From the NCBI RefSeq assembly GCF_004310425.1, contig NZ_SIUB01000004.1, forward strand, positions 62,001 to 126,000: a stretch of 64,000 bases of DNA, written 5' to 3'. This document shows positions 28,059 through 39,440 of this stretch, piece by piece. Numbering within the stretch: the stretch's first letter is position 1; the number at the start of each line of letters is the position of its first letter. The position numbers and the translations under genes were made by a program. The notes beneath the pieces are model-generated. The model was given only the letters and a program-made list of their open reading frames with translations. It made no database searches and was not told the origin of the DNA. The stretch comes from Hansschlegelia quercus (GTDB lineage: Bacteria > Pseudomonadota > Alphaproteobacteria > Rhizobiales > Methylopilaceae).

Positions 28059-29288
28059 ATGCGCGGCGTTCTGAGCCTGATATCGACGGCGCTCGCCGCG
28101 GCCGCTCTGCTTTGCGCCGGCCAGGTCTTCGCCGCGGACAAGCTGGAGGATTTCTGGTCGGTCGGCCGCCCGAAACCCTCGCCCGGCTTTACGCTCGCGC
28201 CGCCTTCGGCCTTTCCCGTCGCGACCTCCGCCGACGCGCTACCGACGCCGAAGCTCAGGGTTCCCCAAGGTTTCAAGGTCGAGACCTGGGCGTCCGACGT
28301 GCTCGACGCAAGGATGATGCGGCTGGGCGACAAAGGGACGGTGTTCGTCTCGTCGCTGTTCGTCGCGAACCGCGTCTACGCGATCGTCGATCACGGCGAC
28401 CGGCGCGAGGTGAAGACGATCGCCTCGGGGCTGTCGATGCCGAACGGACTCGAGTTCCGCAACGGCGCCCTCTATGTCGCGACGCCCAAGCAGATCCTGC
28501 GCTACGACGACATCGAGAACCGGCTCGACAATCCTCCTCAGCCCGTCGTCGTCTACGACAAGTTCCCGGGCGAAGGCCCGCATGGCTGGAAGTTCCTGAA
28601 GTTCGGGCCGGACGGGCGGCTCTACGCGCCGGTCGGGGCGCCCTGCAACATCTGCGTGCCCGACAAAAACCACGCCCGCATCCTGTCGATGACCGCGGAC
28701 GGACAGGATGTCCGCACAGTCGCCGAGGGTGTGCGCAACACGGTCGGCTTCGACTTTGACCCGCGAACCGGGGACCTGTGGTTCACCGACAACCAGCGCG
28801 ACTGGATTTCGGACGACATGCCGCTCGACGAGCTGAACCATGTCACGAAGCCCGGCCAGCATTTCGGGTTCCCGTACTGCCATTCCGGGCTGATGGTCGA
28901 TCCGGAGGTCGGCCAGAACCGCTCCTGCCGGGAGTTCGTATCGCCGGCTGCGCTGCTCGGTCCGCATGCCGCGCCGCTCGGGATGCGCTTCTACACCGGG
29001 ACGATGTTTCCTCAGCAATTTCACGACGCGATCTTCATCGCGCGGCACGGGCCGTGGAACCGGGCGCAGAAGGGCGCCGACGTCGCCGTCGCCTATCTCA
29101 ACGACCGTCGGGAGGTGCTCACCGTCGAGCCGTTTCTCACCGGCTTCGTAGAGAACAACGACTATCTCGGCCGCCCCGTCGATGTGCTCGTCATGAAGGA
29201 CGGCTCGCTGCTCGTCTCCGACGACCACAACGGCGCGATCTACCGCGTGAGCGCTACCGCCGAGGGCTCGGCAACTCTTACGCGCTGA
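28059..29288 (+). CDS. sorbosone-type PQQ-like sugar dehydrogenase, periplasmic
   Basis: Six-bladed propeller of the soluble glucose/L-sorbosone dehydrogenase family. 409 residues. Signal peptide (STALAAAALLCAGQVFA), then VPQGFKVETWASDV, LSMPNGLEFRNGALYV, RLYAPVGAPCNICVP, GVRNTVGFDFDPRTGDLWFTD and PGQHFGFPYCHSG with conserved cysteines, and the final blade VSDDHNGAIYRVS. Many relatives have no proven PQQ use, so oxidation of a sugar or aldehyde is likely but unproven. GGAGGA lies 12 bases ahead of the ATG; a GTG at 28056 is better spaced. Confidence 0.88.
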   Translation: MRGVLSLISTALAAAALLCAGQVFAADKLEDFWSVGRPKPSPGFTLAPPSAFPVATSADALPTPKLRVPQGFKVETWASDVLDARMMRLGDKGTVFVSSLFVANRVYAIVDHGDRREVKTIASGLSMPNGLEFRNGALYVATPKQILRYDDIENRLDNPPQPVVVYDKFPGEGPHGWKFLKFGPDGRLYAPVGAPCNICVPDKNHARILSMTADGQDVRTVAEGVRNTVGFDFDPRTGDLWFTDNQRDWISDDMPLDELNHVTKPGQHFGFPYCHSGLMVDPEVGQNRSCREFVSPAALLGPHAAPLGMRFYTGTMFPQQFHDAIFIARHGPWNRAQKGADVAVAYLNDRREVLTVEPFLTGFVENNDYLGRPVDVLVMKDGSLLVSDDHNGAIYRVSATAEGSATLTR

Positions 29289-29338
29289 GCGCGTTCCTTC
29301 CCATCGAAGCGGCGTCCCGCCGCCCGGAGGACAGCGTC

Positions 29339-29620
29339 ATGGGCCTGTTTAGCCGTGGTTCCCTGTTTCACCGCCGCTCGAGCCTGCTCGGCCGCTCGAG
29401 CTATGACGACACGCCGACGACGCTCGGACGAGGCGGCGGCTTGTGGCTCACCGCTCCGTCGATCGGGCTGTTCGTCGTCTCGCTCGTGCTCGCGGCCGCC
29501 GCGCTTCTCGAACGCTACGCCAGCGTGGATCTGCCGGTCGTGACCACCGCGAACGCCTTCGCGGTGCTCGCCATCGGCTATGTGGTCCTGCTCGTCGGCG
29601 TTCTCGTGCCGCGGGCCTAG
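29339..29620 (+). CDS. small membrane protein, unknown function
   Basis: 93 residues. A basic N-terminus ([19 protein letters not shown]) precedes two hydrophobic helices ([20 protein letters not shown] and [17 protein letters not shown]) with a short loop, giving an N-in/C-in hairpin. GGAGGA stands seven bases ahead of the ATG at 29339, so translation is well supported. It follows the sugar dehydrogenase by 50 bases on the same strand and ends in a 4-bp convergent overlap with msrB. No family recognised. Confidence 0.8.
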   Translation: MGLFSRGSLFHRRSSLLGRSSYDDTPTTLGRGGGLWLTAPSIGLFVVSLVLAAAALLERYASVDLPVVTTANAFAVLAIGYVVLLVGVLVPRA

Positions 29621-30021
29621 GATTCGGGCTCAAATTCCAGCGCGACGCCGTTGATGCAGTAGCGCAGGCCAGTCGGCGGCGGGCCGTCCGGAAAGACGTG
29701 GCCGAGGTGGCTGCCGCAGCGCGCGCAGTGCACCTCGGTGCGGACCATGCCGTAGGTCCGGTCCTCGGTGATCCCGACGGAGCCTTCCACGGGCGCGCCA
29801 TAACTCGGCCAGCCCGTGCCGCTCTCGAACTTGGTGTCGGCGCTGAACAGCTTCTGACCGCAGCCGACGCAGGCGAACGTGCCGGACCGTTTCTCCTGCA
29901 GCAGCGCGCAGGAGCCGGGGCGCTCGGTACCGTGATCGCGCATCACCCGGTACTGCTCGGGCGTCAGCATCGCACGCCACTCTTCGTCGGTGCGGGTCAC
30001 CTCGTAGGTCTCGTCGAGCAT
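29617..30021 (-). CDS. msrB: peptide-methionine (R)-S-oxide reductase
   Basis: Repairs methionine-R-sulfoxide in proteins. 134 residues from the ATG at 30021, preferred over one at 30036 because GGAGGAG lies just before it. Zinc is held by two CxxC pairs ([11 protein letters not shown] and [11 protein letters not shown]). Substrate-binding segments [12 protein letters not shown] and GHVFPDGP, and the catalytic Cys in [10 protein letters not shown]. No resolving Cys is evident in the usual position. No signal peptide, so cytosolic. Confidence 0.96.
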   Translation of the reverse strand: MLDETYEVTRTDEEWRAMLTPEQYRVMRDHGTERPGSCALLQEKRSGTFACVGCGQKLFSADTKFESGTGWPSYGAPVEGSVGITEDRTYGMVRTEVHCARCGSHLGHVFPDGPPPTGLRYCINGVALEFEPES

Positions 30022-30074
30022 CGGGCTCTCCTCCATCGATCTCGGCTCCTAGATAGGCGCCGGCGGACCGTTCG

Positions 30075-32021
30075 TCAGGTCGCGACCGCGACTTCCGGGC
30101 GGGGGTTCGTCTTCGCCGGCGACTTGGGAAGGCCGACGTCCAGGCAGAGCGAGACCACTTCGGTCAGGCTGCGCCCGACCGCATCGGCGCCGGCTTTGCG
30201 CGCTCCCGCCGTCTCCGCTTCGTCGGTCGACCAGCAGCCGAGCACGATCACCGATTGCGGAGCGCGGCGCTTGGCGCGGCGGACGGCGAGCCGCAGGTGC
30301 GCCTCCGTCGGGTCGAGCAGCACGACCAGCACGATCGTCGGCGCGCCGGACGGATCGAGCTCGACCACGCTCGACGTCGAGAGGAAGTCTTCGTCCTCGA
30401 GCGTGGCGTCGACGCCGTGCTTCACGAGGATCTGCCGGCTGATCGCGGCCGCCGCATGGTCGAGCTGAGAGCGCCCGCCGACGCAGCGGACCTTGACGAT
30501 CGGCGGCGGCGCGACGGGCAGCGGCGCGGTGGAGGACTCCGCGTTCGTCCCCTCGACCGCGTGGATCGTCTCCGAGTCCGTCGTCTTGTCGAGCGGCGGC
30601 GGCGAGGGGTCCTCGTCCTCCCAGTCGTCGAGGTCGTCGACAAGTTCGTGGGCGGCGGCGCGCACTGTCGCGAGCCTGCGGTCGTCGAGCGCGCCGCGGG
30701 CGGCGTCGCGGCTCGCGAGCAGCAGGCCGGGTAGCGCCACCTCCTCGTAATAGGTCGAGAGCGAGCGCTCCTTCAGGAACTCCTCCGCCTTCTCGGCGGC
30801 CTCCGCGGGATCGCCGACCAGCATGCGCTGATAGAACAGCTCCGGCGGGGTGAGCGACGGCCTGTCGCCGAACATGGTGTCGAGGAAGCTCAGCGCCTGC
30901 ACGTGGCGGCCGAGCACGACGAGGCAGACGGTGAGCGGGGTCGACAGCACGAGGCCGATCGGGCCCCAAAGCGCGGTCCAGAAGGTCGCGGCGAGCACCA
31001 CCGCGACCGGCGACAGACCGGTGCTGCGGCCATAGGCCAGCGGCTCGATGACATGGCCGACGATCGGCTCGATCACGGCGAACAAAGCCGCGGTCCAGAT
31101 GAACATGGTCCAGCCGGGATCGACGGACGCCGCGAGGATCAGCGGGAAGATCGCGGCGATGACCGCGCCGATATACGGCACGAAGCGCAGCACGGCGCCG
31201 AGGATCCCCCAGAGCGGCGCGCTCGGCACGCCGATCAGCCACAGGCCGATCGCGATCGACACGCCGAAGCAGGCGTTGACTGCGACCTGCGTCAGCAGCA
31301 GCCGGCTCAGCCGCTTCGCCGCGTCGTCGAGGGCTGCGGTTGTGCGCTGGATGTCGTGGGCGCCGGCGAGGCTCATCACTCGGTTCCGCAGATCCTCCCG
31401 CTGCAGCAGGATGAAGATCACGAACACCATGACGATGCCGGCGGTCGCCAGCGGATGGATCAGCGGCTCGAAGATCGCCTGCAGGTTCTGCATCGGCGTC
31501 GGCGGCGGATTGTGGATCTCGACCGGCAAGGGCTGATCGGACTTTCGGTTGTCGACCAGCGGCTTGCCGTCGGGCCCGATCGTCTCGCCCTGAGGGGTGG
31601 GCGCGTTCAGCTCCTGGCCGAGGCTCTGCAGCAGGTCGCCGGCGCGCTCCAGCGTGCGGCTGCCGCCGGTCGCCGCGCGCAGCGACTGCGCCTTGTCGCG
31701 CATCGTCGACTGGTATTGGGGAAGATCAGCCGCGAGCTGGCCGACCTGGCCGGCGATCATCGCCGACAGCCCGAACAGCAGCACGAAGGCGAGCAGCACG
31801 ACGGAGATCACCGCCGGCGTCCGCGGCACGCGGAGCTTTCGGGCGCGGCCGACGAGCGGGGCCAACACGAAGCTGAGCAACAAAGCGAGCGCGATCGGGA
31901 TCAGCACGTCGCGCCCGACATAGAGGATCGCGACCACCACCGTGCCTACGATCGCGGCGGACGCGGCGCGCACGAGCGGGCTGTCCAGCCCTCCGACCTC
32001 GGGAGAGGACGCTTCCGGCAT
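30075..32021 (-). CDS. AI-2E family transporter with cytosolic C-terminal extension
   Basis: Membrane protein of the PerM/AI-2E exporter family; known members export autoinducer-2 or act as Na+/H+ antiporters. 648 residues from the ATG at 32021 (the longer frame starts on a TTG). Eight or so membrane segments lie in the first 370 residues, including AILYVGRDVLIPIALALLLS, VPYIGAVIAAIFPLILA and AALFAVIEPIVGHVIEPL. The C-terminal 270 residues are soluble, acidic and Pro-rich, with an alpha/beta segment (APTIVLVVLLDPTEAHLRLA) resembling a small Rossmann-like domain. The extension is much longer than in the basic family. Confidence 0.88.
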   Translation of the reverse strand: MPEASSPEVGGLDSPLVRAASAAIVGTVVVAILYVGRDVLIPIALALLLSFVLAPLVGRARKLRVPRTPAVISVVLLAFVLLFGLSAMIAGQVGQLAADLPQYQSTMRDKAQSLRAATGGSRTLERAGDLLQSLGQELNAPTPQGETIGPDGKPLVDNRKSDQPLPVEIHNPPPTPMQNLQAIFEPLIHPLATAGIVMVFVIFILLQREDLRNRVMSLAGAHDIQRTTAALDDAAKRLSRLLLTQVAVNACFGVSIAIGLWLIGVPSAPLWGILGAVLRFVPYIGAVIAAIFPLILAASVDPGWTMFIWTAALFAVIEPIVGHVIEPLAYGRSTGLSPVAVVLAATFWTALWGPIGLVLSTPLTVCLVVLGRHVQALSFLDTMFGDRPSLTPPELFYQRMLVGDPAEAAEKAEEFLKERSLSTYYEEVALPGLLLASRDAARGALDDRRLATVRAAAHELVDDLDDWEDEDPSPPPLDKTTDSETIHAVEGTNAESSTAPLPVAPPPIVKVRCVGGRSQLDHAAAAISRQILVKHGVDATLEDEDFLSTSSVVELDPSGAPTIVLVVLLDPTEAHLRLAVRRAKRRAPQSVIVLGCWSTDEAETAGARKAGADAVGRSLTEVVSLCLDVGLPKSPAKTNPRPEVAVAT

Positions 32022-32271
32022 GTCCAAATCGACCCCCAGGTCCTTCAAGGCCTTACGGCCGCACGCGCTTCGTATGCCAGAACGCCGCTATGCCACGCCC
32101 GTTCCGTTTCGGGACGCGGAGCCGCAACGGCTTGGTGAAGGAAGCGTGACGCGTCGAAAGCGGTAGCGGCCGCGCCCGCATGGATCCCAGCTTTACATCT
32201 CGTGGCGGAATGGCGCCTGCCGTCCGGCGGCCCGATGCTGCGGACAAACGCCCAGGCGCCCGGAGCGAGCC

Positions 32272-33396
32272 ATGCCCAACGATCCAACCGCGATCTACCT
32301 CACCGAAGGCGACGACACCTACAAGCCGGGCAGCCTCGGCGTCCTTTTCCCCGACCTGTACGCGCTCGGCGGCGACGACGTCATCCAGAGCTCCGCACTG
32401 CTCGGCCACGTCGATGGCGGCGCTGGCGATGACATCATCTACGGAGCGTTCGAGCGCGGCGGCATCGACGGCGGAAGCGGCGACGACACGATCTACGGCG
32501 CGGCGGGCCGCTCGACAGTCAGCCGCAGCCATCTCGATGGCGGCTCAGGCGACGACCACATCATCCAGCGCGGCGGCGCGGCGGACATCTCGGGCGGCTC
32601 CGGCGACGATCTAATCGAGCTCGGAACCGCCTATTGCAACCTCAAGGCCGGCAGCGGCGACGACAGGGTCGTCTATCAGGAGAGCTACGCGATATCGTAT
32701 AAGGGCCTCGATCTCGGCTCGGCCGACGACGTCGTGGACGGCTCCGGCAGCTTCTCCGGATCACCGAGCCAGAACACGAACTATGTCATCACGACCTTCG
32801 GCCGCGGCGGCGACGATCTGGTCATCGCCGGCGCCGGACGCGACGTCTTCGACGGCGGCCGGGGGATCGACGAGATCTCCTACGCCCATGAGCGCTCGGC
32901 GGTGACGATCAACCTGCGGACCGGCGCGACCGGCGGCGCCGCGGCGCACGACACGCTGAGCCGCGTCGAAAACGTCACCGGAACCTCGTTCGACGACCGT
33001 ATCGCCGGCGACAGCCACGACAACGTTCTGACCGGCGGCGCGGGGGCGGACCGCCTGTATGGCGGGCGGGGCGACGACCGCCTGATCGGAGGCGAAGGGG
33101 TCGACCGCCTCAGAGGCGGCGCGGGCGCCGACATCTTCGCGGTAGGCCACCAGGACGTGATAGCCGACTTCCATGCTCGCCAGGGCGACCGGCTCGATTT
33201 CTCCGTGCTGTTCGACAATCTGTATGTCCGCACGATCCAGCCCGAGACGCCCGCTGACCTGCTCACCGCGCTGCATCAGGAGCGCAGCGGCGCCAACCTG
33301 TTCGTCACCGCGGACCTGTCGGGCGACGGCGTCGACGATTTCGCGCTGACGCTGCTCAACGTCCACGCCCTGCACGCGCGCGACATCGTGGTGTGA
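32272..33396 (+). CDS. RTX-type calcium-binding repeat protein
   Basis: 374 residues with two sets of Gly/Asp-rich nonapeptides of the GGxGxDxUx type: about residues 45-130 (DGGAGDDIIYG, DGGSGDDTIYG, KAGSGDDRVVY) and 245-290 (LTGGAGADRLYGGRGDD, then GGEGVDRLRGGAGADIFAVG). Such repeats bind Ca2+ on folding outside the cell. There is no N-terminal signal peptide, consistent with type I secretion through a C-terminal signal, but no type I secretion genes are nearby. No catalytic domain is seen, so a surface or biofilm protein is the best guess. Divergent from the AI-2E gene. Confidence 0.88.
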   Translation: MPNDPTAIYLTEGDDTYKPGSLGVLFPDLYALGGDDVIQSSALLGHVDGGAGDDIIYGAFERGGIDGGSGDDTIYGAAGRSTVSRSHLDGGSGDDHIIQRGGAADISGGSGDDLIELGTAYCNLKAGSGDDRVVYQESYAISYKGLDLGSADDVVDGSGSFSGSPSQNTNYVITTFGRGGDDLVIAGAGRDVFDGGRGIDEISYAHERSAVTINLRTGATGGAAAHDTLSRVENVTGTSFDDRIAGDSHDNVLTGGAGADRLYGGRGDDRLIGGEGVDRLRGGAGADIFAVGHQDVIADFHARQGDRLDFSVLFDNLYVRTIQPETPADLLTALHQERSGANLFVTADLSGDGVDDFALTLLNVHALHARDIVV

Positions 33397-33544
33397 CCGG
33401 GGGCGCCGTCGGCGCGCCCATTCACCTGCCCGCCTTCGGCATGACGGTGGAGCGAGGGAGCGGACGCGCCTCATCCTCCGGCGGCCCGGAAAACGTCACA
33501 TCCCGCTCTCGTCAAACAGCGACGCGTTGAGACAGGGAAGCGCG

Positions 33545-33613
33545 GGAGCGCCGGGCCACCGTCAGGGGTAGTAAGTATTGCCGGTCGCCCGGCGCTCCAC
33601 GCACGGCATTTTT
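33545..33613 (+). ncRNA. possible structured RNA or terminator-like hairpin
   Basis: Perfect 12-base arms (33545-33556 and 33587-33598) extend after one C-C mismatch by four more pairs (33558-33561 with 33582-33585), leaving a 20-base apical loop. A TTTTT run follows at 33609-33613, about 10 bases after the stem. It could end the RTX transcript, which stops 150 bases upstream, or be a small RNA. No known RNA family matched by eye. Confidence 0.35.
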
Positions 33614-33985
33614 GCGAACCCTGCGGACGACATCCGAAACCGCTCAAACTGTCCGGCCGCGATCCCTGGAGATCGAAGCCTTCGGACGGGGGCGTCTCCG
33701 CCGGCCTTTGGAGCCGGCGTCAAAAACCTCCGCGCCTTGAGCGGTCCCGCGCCATGCTAGGCGGCCCCCGTCGTAATGCGGGGCGGTCTCGTCACAGGCT
33801 CGGGGGATTAAGCAACGCCTCCCTAAGCCTACGCCGCAGCAGTCGCCCCGGGACGGAGACATCCGGTCATCCCCGCCGCAGGCGCCGCCTTCTCCCCGCA
33901 TGGCCGGCCGGTCCGGACACGCCTTCCGACGGGGAGAAGCCAGCGGAGTGGATCACGGACGGGGTGAGATGTCAAGGATTATTTT

Positions 33986-34010
33986 CCTAGTGGATTGTTT
34001 TAGCACTAGG
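33986..34010. promoter_or_regulatory. inverted repeat before the island gene
   Basis: CCTAGTG (33986-33992), an 11-base spacer and CACTAGG (34004-34010), perfect seven-base arms, with a third similar half CTTAGTGG shortly downstream. It lies 45-69 bases ahead of the ATG of the AT-rich gene, where an operator or promoter element would sit. Confidence 0.4.
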
Positions 34011-34054
34011 CTTATCGCTTAGTGGGTTTCGCCATTTCGAATCACCGGTGATCT

Positions 34055-36292
34055 ATGACCGAGCTTCATCCCGGCCTCGTCGCTCTCGCCTTAGAAAAAT
34101 GCGAAGGCTCTCAGTTTGAGAAATTCGCTCAGACGGTTTTTGGTGCCGTATTAGGCCCTTCGTTTAAGCCGCTAGGCGGCACGCACGACGGAGGCGCGGA
34201 CGGGTTTTTCGATGTTGACATTTTAGAGGACACCTCGAAACCGACAACATTCTTCCAGGCGACGAGAGAACTAGACTACGACAGCAAAATCGCTCGGACG
34301 ATAACTCGGCTTCGCCAGGTAGGACGAAGTGTTAATAGACTATACTATGCAACTCCCCGCACGATTAAGCTTTCTGACAGGGCTCAGATTGCACTGAGTG
34401 ACAAATACGAAGTTGATATCCGAATTTTTGACGGAAATTTCTTCCAGCAGAACGCCAATTTTAGCCCTGACGTTGTTGCTGCTTTTAACGCATACCTACG
34501 GCCTTACGCCGCCTTCGTTGAGACTGCACAAGCCCCCAGCTTTCCTAGTGCAGGACTTACGAACAATGCCCAAGCGATATCTGCGTTTCTGGGACAAGAA
34601 ATGGAGCGTCGTCTTGGAACCGCTCGAACACTTGAAAGCGTATGCGACTCGTTAATTCTATGGGCTCTCGAAAGTACAGATCCCGACCAAGGGATACTCA
34701 TGACAGAAAATGAAATTATTGAGAAAGTCGAAAACGTCATTCCTACTGCGAAGCAATTTTTTCGCGGAGAAGTCCACACTCGCCTCAGCCGAATGAGCAC
34801 CAAAATAGCTGGTGAGCGGCTGGTCAATATTTATAAGCGCGAGAATAAATATTGTCTGCCATACGAGACACGACAAGTGCTAGATGATCAGCGATTCGAC
34901 GACGAAGCCCTAAAGCTGGCTGTCACAGCCTCCTTCGTCGACAGGATTCGCGAGTCTGATCCGTCACTGGGCGGCAACACAGTTGATACAATCGCCATCG
35001 TAATACACAGCACGCTTGAAGCTGTGTTTGAGAAGCAGGGGATTGGAGCATCAAGGCACTTTCTCTCGGAGGACGTCCCTACCGACGACGCCTTAGAAAA
35101 TACAGCTATCATAGAAATAGCCGAAACTAAGCTATCCGACGCGGGCTTTAAGGGGACACCCCGCAGTGACGTTCTTACTATTGTCAAAAACGTACTTAGA
35201 GGCGTATTCTATAATTCAAATGAAAGTGAGAGGACTTATTGCTCTCGCCTTGCGCGCACCTATATTTTGCTTTTTTCGATACGAAACACGCCACAGATCA
35301 TTGAATACTTTAACACAATGGCGAAAAACTTCATACTTTACATTGGATCTGATTTGATTGTACGCGCCCTTTCGGAGTTTTACCTCCCGCAAGAAGACCA
35401 AATGACAGTCAATACATTCAAGATATTAAGGCAGTCAGGGTCTCGGCTGATACTTACGGAAGCGATGCTTGAGGAGGTACACTCCCATATCTACGCGGCC
35501 AATCTGGAGTACGAAAACTATTACTACGACATTGAGCCAATAGTCGACGCCCCGCTTGCCTCTCAGTCTGATCGCATACTTATACGAGCTTATTATTATG
35601 CGAAATTTGATCTTCGCCTTGCGAGCAGACCGGCAAGCTGGAAAGGCTACTTAAATAATTTCTTGACGGCATCTAAGATGAGCGGGTCCGTATCGCCGGT
35701 CAGCCTGAAGTCCTTGAAAGATACGGTATGTGCCCGCTTCGGGATGGAATTCGAGGATAAGTCAACAACAAGCCAAGGGCTGAAAGATGCTGAAGTAAAA
35801 AAACTGGCTCGGACGATCCGCGAGATGCGCCCCCCGGGACGTCACGAGAAGCTGTCTGAGAATGATGCCTCGATGATTTTAAGGATAGATCAGTCTCGGA
35901 GGACAAAAGAAAATAAAATAGTAAATCCGATTGGTTTTAGAACGTGGTATTTGACGCAAGATGGCGTGTCCGGCGCGGCGACCTCCAAATGTTTTCCAGA
36001 ACGTCGACATGCTCGATATGTGATGAGGCCGGAATTTCTGGTGAACTACATCGCTTACAACCCTACTGACGCGCAGGTTCGACAAAGCCTAAGAACAATA
36101 TTCCCTTCAAAATTAGGGATTAGACTTGGATCGCGGATGGATGGAAAGGCCATTGAAGGCGTCCTGAATTCAATCAAACAAGCGTATAGCGTAGACCCGG
36201 CACGCGCGTCGGCAATTGTGGCTGAGCACGCTGATGCGTTGAAGTCGGATAGAATGAGAGCTTTCGCGATAAAATTTGAGCCGAAGGTTTAG
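34055..36292 (+). CDS. orphan protein with PD-(D/E)XK-like and PIN-like segments; candidate defence nuclease
   Basis: 745 residues, function unknown. N-terminal segment (residues 15-100) has the Mrr-like order FEKFAQ, GGTHDGGADGFF (Asp45, Asp49), FFQATRE (Gln68), with Thr70 where the catalytic Lys of QxK is usual. A helical middle follows. From about 425, ILYIGSDLIVRAL (Asp433), RLILTEAMLEEVHSHI (Glu473/474) and TWYLTQDG (Asp636) resemble the acidic residues of a PIN nuclease with a large insert. The gene is strikingly AT-rich (38% GC at 34681-34740 against 65% at 37681-37740) and uses TTA, ATA and AGA codons unlike its neighbours, so it was acquired. No partner gene accompanies it. Motif reading is by eye. 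Confidence 0.6.
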   Translation: MTELHPGLVALALEKCEGSQFEKFAQTVFGAVLGPSFKPLGGTHDGGADGFFDVDILEDTSKPTTFFQATRELDYDSKIARTITRLRQVGRSVNRLYYATPRTIKLSDRAQIALSDKYEVDIRIFDGNFFQQNANFSPDVVAAFNAYLRPYAAFVETAQAPSFPSAGLTNNAQAISAFLGQEMERRLGTARTLESVCDSLILWALESTDPDQGILMTENEIIEKVENVIPTAKQFFRGEVHTRLSRMSTKIAGERLVNIYKRENKYCLPYETRQVLDDQRFDDEALKLAVTASFVDRIRESDPSLGGNTVDTIAIVIHSTLEAVFEKQGIGASRHFLSEDVPTDDALENTAIIEIAETKLSDAGFKGTPRSDVLTIVKNVLRGVFYNSNESERTYCSRLARTYILLFSIRNTPQIIEYFNTMAKNFILYIGSDLIVRALSEFYLPQEDQMTVNTFKILRQSGSRLILTEAMLEEVHSHIYAANLEYENYYYDIEPIVDAPLASQSDRILIRAYYYAKFDLRLASRPASWKGYLNNFLTASKMSGSVSPVSLKSLKDTVCARFGMEFEDKSTTSQGLKDAEVKKLARTIREMRPPGRHEKLSENDASMILRIDQSRRTKENKIVNPIGFRTWYLTQDGVSGAATSKCFPERRHARYVMRPEFLVNYIAYNPTDAQVRQSLRTIFPSKLGIRLGSRMDGKAIEGVLNSIKQAYSVDPARASAIVAEHADALKSDRMRAFAIKFEPKV

Positions 36293-36378
36293 CCAAGGGC
36301 ACTGTTTGTCCTCTCCGGAATGTGAGCAGCGCTGAAACTAGAGAGTTGGAGGTTAGGCATGTCGCCTCCGCCAGTCCC

Positions 36379-36645
36379 TCAGTTCACCCGTTGCTCTTCC
36401 ACCACCGTCGTGTCCGTGATCGCGCTTTCCTCGTAGAGCCACCGCGCGAGCACGCCCGCGATGATCGCGCTGAGGATCGGGGCGAGTCAGAAAAGCCAGA
36501 GCTGGCCAAAATGGCCGGCGTCCGCGAACAGCGCCGGGCCGGTCGAGCGGGCGGGGTTCACCGAGGTGTCGGCGCCGGGGATGGCAGTCAGGTGGATCAG
36601 CGTCAGCGCGAGGCCGATCGGGATGCCGGCGAAGCCGATCGCGGC
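36379..36645 (-). pseudogene. aqpZ: aquaporin Z 3' remnant with in-frame stop
   Basis: The minus strand encodes the last third of an aquaporin: [19 protein letters not shown] then [12 protein letters not shown] (second NPA motif) and GQLWLF. Here a TGA (36487-36489) replaces a codon usually for Trp; the same frame then resumes LAPILSAIIAGVLARWLYEE and ends at a normal stop (36379-36381). The 5' two thirds, including the first NPA motif, are missing; resemblance ends near 36645, just before the uvrB start. The gene is therefore both truncated and interrupted. Confidence 0.85.
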
Positions 36646-36682
36646 GCTCGCATAATCCGGCGGCCAAACTATATCTTGGGCC

Positions 36683-39409
<2,727 letters not shown>

Positions 39410-39440
39410 AGCGACGGCGGCGCGATCCGCCGGCGCCCGC

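Larger units (their letters stand above)
33397..34054. other. 658-bp intergenic stretch at the edge of the AT-rich island
   Basis: No coding region I can support; the short frames here lack ribosome sites and protein-like composition. It holds a long hairpin (33545-33598) and a GC-rich middle. From about 33970 the base composition turns AT-rich and an inverted repeat precedes the island gene. No tRNA, integrase or direct-repeat attachment site was seen. Confidence 0.6.

Noticed and set aside
33397-36380. Integrated prophage or transposon around the AT-rich gene
   Set aside because: No integrase, transposase, terminal repeats or tRNA target is visible; only composition and gene decay suggest transfer.
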